The notes under the pieces: generated by a model
Told to the model about the DNA's origin: nothing
Database searches by the model: none
The model's input: the letters and a program-made list of their open reading frames with translations, nothing else
Translations under genes and position numbers: made by a program
Source of the DNA: Clostridiales bacterium
Lineage (GTDB): Bacteria; Bacillota; Clostridia; Lachnospirales; CAG-274
DNA length: 64,000 nucleotides
Reading direction: 5' to 3'
NCBI GenBank assembly: GCA_018371275.1
Contig: JAHALF010000001.1
Coordinates: forward strand, 62,001 to 126,000
Part shown: positions 62,282 through 64,000 of the stretch, piece after piece
Layout: the number at the start of each line of letters is the position of its first letter
Position numbering within the stretch: position 1 is the stretch's first letter

Positions 62282-63109
62282 ATGGATTATTTAAAATTTA
62301 AGGACACTCATCAAATAAATAATAGACCTTATTATACGGCAGATTTTAAGTTTGCTAGCAATAGTAAAAATAGAAATCATACACACGATTTTTATGAAGT
62401 TATAACAATAACAAGCGGAGATTTTATAGAGTATAACAGTGGAGAAAAGTTTATTTTAAAAAAAGGATATGTTCATTTTATAAAACCAACAGATAGACAT
62501 TATTTAGTTACTAATGAAAATAAAAATAATATATTAAGAAATATAGTATTTGAAGAAAAATTTTTTAAAGTATGTTTTAATGATATAAAAAGTGTAGATA
62601 TAGATAGTATATATACACCTTTTAAATTAGATGAAAACTTTTTTAATATATTTAACCAAAAAATTAAATTATTAGATAAAATAGATAATACAGAGGAATT
62701 AAATATTCATTTAATAAAAAGCATAGTATATGATTTTATAATAGCTAAAAAATCTTTTGATGAAAATAGAGATACTATTCCTAAATGGTTAAAAAATGCT
62801 TATTTAGAAATCCAAAAAGAAGAAAATTACATTAAAGGATTAGACTATTTTATAGAAATTTGTGGAAAATCTCAAGCACATTTAACTAGACAATTAAAAA
62901 AATATTATAATACTACCCCAACAGATTTAATAAATAATTTAAGAATTCAAAAAATAGCCTCTTTATTATGTTTAACAGATGATAAAATTTTAGATATTGC
63001 TTTAGACTGTGGTTTTGAAAATATGTCATATTTTAATAGAATTTTTAAACAAAAATATGGTATTAATCCAAGACAATATAGAGATGTAAATAAAAAATTT
63101 TTTAAGTAA
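62282..63109 (+). CDS. AraC-family transcriptional regulator
   Basis: 275-aa regulator with an N-terminal cupin (NHTHDFYEVITITSGDF, HFIKPTDRHYLV) and C-terminal AraC helix-turn-helices (YFIEICGKSQAHLTRQLKKY, LDIALDCGFENMSYFNRIFK, NPRQYR). AGGGAG precedes the ATG. The next gene downstream on the same strand, about 100 bases away, is the second GH38 gene, the likely target. Effector is unknown. Confidence 0.88.
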   Translation: MDYLKFKDTHQINNRPYYTADFKFASNSKNRNHTHDFYEVITITSGDFIEYNSGEKFILKKGYVHFIKPTDRHYLVTNENKNNILRNIVFEEKFFKVCFNDIKSVDIDSIYTPFKLDENFFNIFNQKIKLLDKIDNTEELNIHLIKSIVYDFIIAKKSFDENRDTIPKWLKNAYLEIQKEENYIKGLDYFIEICGKSQAHLTRQLKKYYNTTPTDLINNLRIQKIASLLCLTDDKILDIALDCGFENMSYFNRIFKQKYGINPRQYRDVNKKFFK

Positions 63110-63209
63110 ATCAATATAGTATTAGTTTGTTTTTATATCATTAGAAATATATATTATAAAAGTGTATATTATTTAACATAACTTAATCAAATTTTTGGAG
63201 GTTTATTTT

Positions 63210-64000
63210 ATGTCAAATAAAAAATATAATATATATGTAGTACATCACTCACATACAGATATAGGTTATACAGATTTGCAAGAGAAAATTTTATATAATC
63301 AAGCTAATTATATAAAATCTATTATTAATGATTTAAACAAAGCATATGAGGAAAATAGCGTTATAAAAAATTTTAAATGGAATTGTGAAACATATTTTTG
63401 TGTAGAGCAATTTTTAGAAGAAGCAACAGAAAAAGAAAAAGAAGACTTTATCAAATATATTAAAAAAGGTAATATCGGACTGTCTGCTACATATTTAAAT
63501 TTTAATGACCTTGTAGATGTAGATGTTTTAAATAAAAGAACAAAAGAATTTTGCGATTTTTATAAAGAAAAAGATATAAATGTTAATGTTGCTATGAATG
63601 CTGATGTAAATGGTATTTCACTTGGAAGTTTAGATGTATTTTTAGAAAATGGTATTGAGTTTTTCTATACAAATATACATTGTCATCATGGTATGTATCC
63701 TTTATACCAAAATCAGAAACCTTATTTCTGGGAAAGCAAGTCTGGTAAAAAATTACTTGTTTGGAGTGGTGAACATTATAATTTAGGCAATGTTTTAGGA
63801 CTTGTCGAAAATAAACACCAAAATTTTATGACACAAAATTATGTTGGTAGTGGTGAAAAGTTAAGCCATATAGAAATGCTTAAAAATAATATAGAAGATT
63901 ATATAAATCTTTGCGAAAAACACGGGTATGAATATGATTTTATACCAGTTTCTGTTTCTGGTGTGTTTAGTGATAATGCACCTCCTAATACAGACATAAT
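63210..64000 (+). CDS. Second GH38-like alpha-mannosidase (3' end outside window)
   Basis: Open from ATG 63210 to the window edge (263 codons), with TTTGGAGG before the ATG. The product starts NIYVVHHSHTDIGYTDLQ and follows the GH38 protein encoded at 52970-55357 without gaps; by hand about four residues in five are identical over the shared part, including HxD and SDNAPPNTD. The two copies point outward from the mannose module in opposite directions. The difference between them may lie in substrate range or control (GntR versus AraC). Confidence 0.88.
   Translation, partial: MSNKKYNIYVVHHSHTDIGYTDLQEKILYNQANYIKSIINDLNKAYEENSVIKNFKWNCETYFCVEQFLEEATEKEKEDFIKYIKKGNIGLSATYLNFNDLVDVDVLNKRTKEFCDFYKEKDINVNVAMNADVNGISLGSLDVFLENGIEFFYTNIHCHHGMYPLYQNQKPYFWESKSGKKLLVWSGEHYNLGNVLGLVENKHQNFMTQNYVGSGEKLSHIEMLKNNIEDYINLCEKHGYEYDFIPVSVSGVFSDNAPPNTDI

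Noticed and set aside
1..64000. tRNA, rRNA, insertion sequences, prophage or CRISPR loci
   Set aside because: Reading the intergenic regions and all gene products, I found no transposase, integrase, phage gene, tRNA-like cloverleaf or repeat-spacer array.

Overview
The window is a very AT-rich stretch of bacterial chromosome (by eye about a quarter G+C, not computed). It reads as an anaerobic low-GC Firmicute of the Clostridia, probably Lachnospiraceae-like. The reasons are the dgt-dnaG-rpoD cluster, DnaD and DnaC-type helicase-loader genes, a complete HydE/F/G [FeFe]-hydrogenase maturation set, strong AGGAGG ribosome-binding sites with many TTG/GTG starts, a THF riboswitch and an RsiV/ECF-sigma pair. 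Many sugar genes (fucose, mannose, GH2, GH31, two GH38 enzymes) suggest a gut commensal that uses host or dietary glycans.

Layout. 1-14.4 kb is mostly housekeeping: a partial membrane protein, a YgjP-type metalloprotease, aspartokinase, an aldo/keto reductase, PlsC with a CLC-F-like transporter, a NUDIX hydrolase with a small acidic membrane protein, PrsW, DnaC-like and DnaD, MntP, then dgt-dnaG-rpoD. 14.4-20.6 kb is an L-fucose operon (fucI-fucK-fucA-fucO) divergent from an AraC-type regulator. 20.7-25.5 kb holds RidA, a CtpA-type protease, a MATE exporter, PspC, and a THF-riboswitch-controlled folate ECF component followed by a thioesterase. 25.5-34.2 kb is an unusual same-strand block: two-component system, large lipoprotein binding protein, two sugar-type permeases, a HlyD-type adaptor and a MacB-like membrane protein, with no ATPase. 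34.4-40.4 kb has a GH2 enzyme and hydG-hydF-hydE.

40.7-43.8 kb is a NitT/TauT-type ABC operon whose first gene encodes a 206-residue protein carrying all three cysteine motifs of the [FeFe]-hydrogenase H-domain, immediately upstream of the hyd maturases. 44-50.3 kb is a Ugp-like ABC importer with a phosphodiesterase and a HAD phosphatase, preceded by tandem TTTACA repeats resembling a Pho box. 50.5-52.1 kb is a PTS EIICB gene followed by about 0.8 kb with no convincing gene. 53-60.4 kb is a mannose module: mannose-6-phosphate isomerase, GntR and GH38 divergent from a ROK sugar kinase, then GH31. 60.7-62 kb is an RsiV-like anti-sigma factor with its ECF sigma factor. 62.3 kb to the end is an AraC regulator and the start of a second GH38 gene.

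How the parts fit: the cytoplasmic glycosidases (no signal peptides) probably act on imported oligosaccharides, feeding mannose to the ROK kinase and isomerase and fucose to the fuc pathway. The sugar-type importer at 28.4-32.2 kb lacks its own ATPase and may borrow the UgpC/MsmX-type ATPase at 49.2-50.3 kb. The two most unusual loci are the mini H-domain protein with an ABC transporter next to hydEFG, and the two-component/binding-protein/permease/HlyD/MacB-like block.
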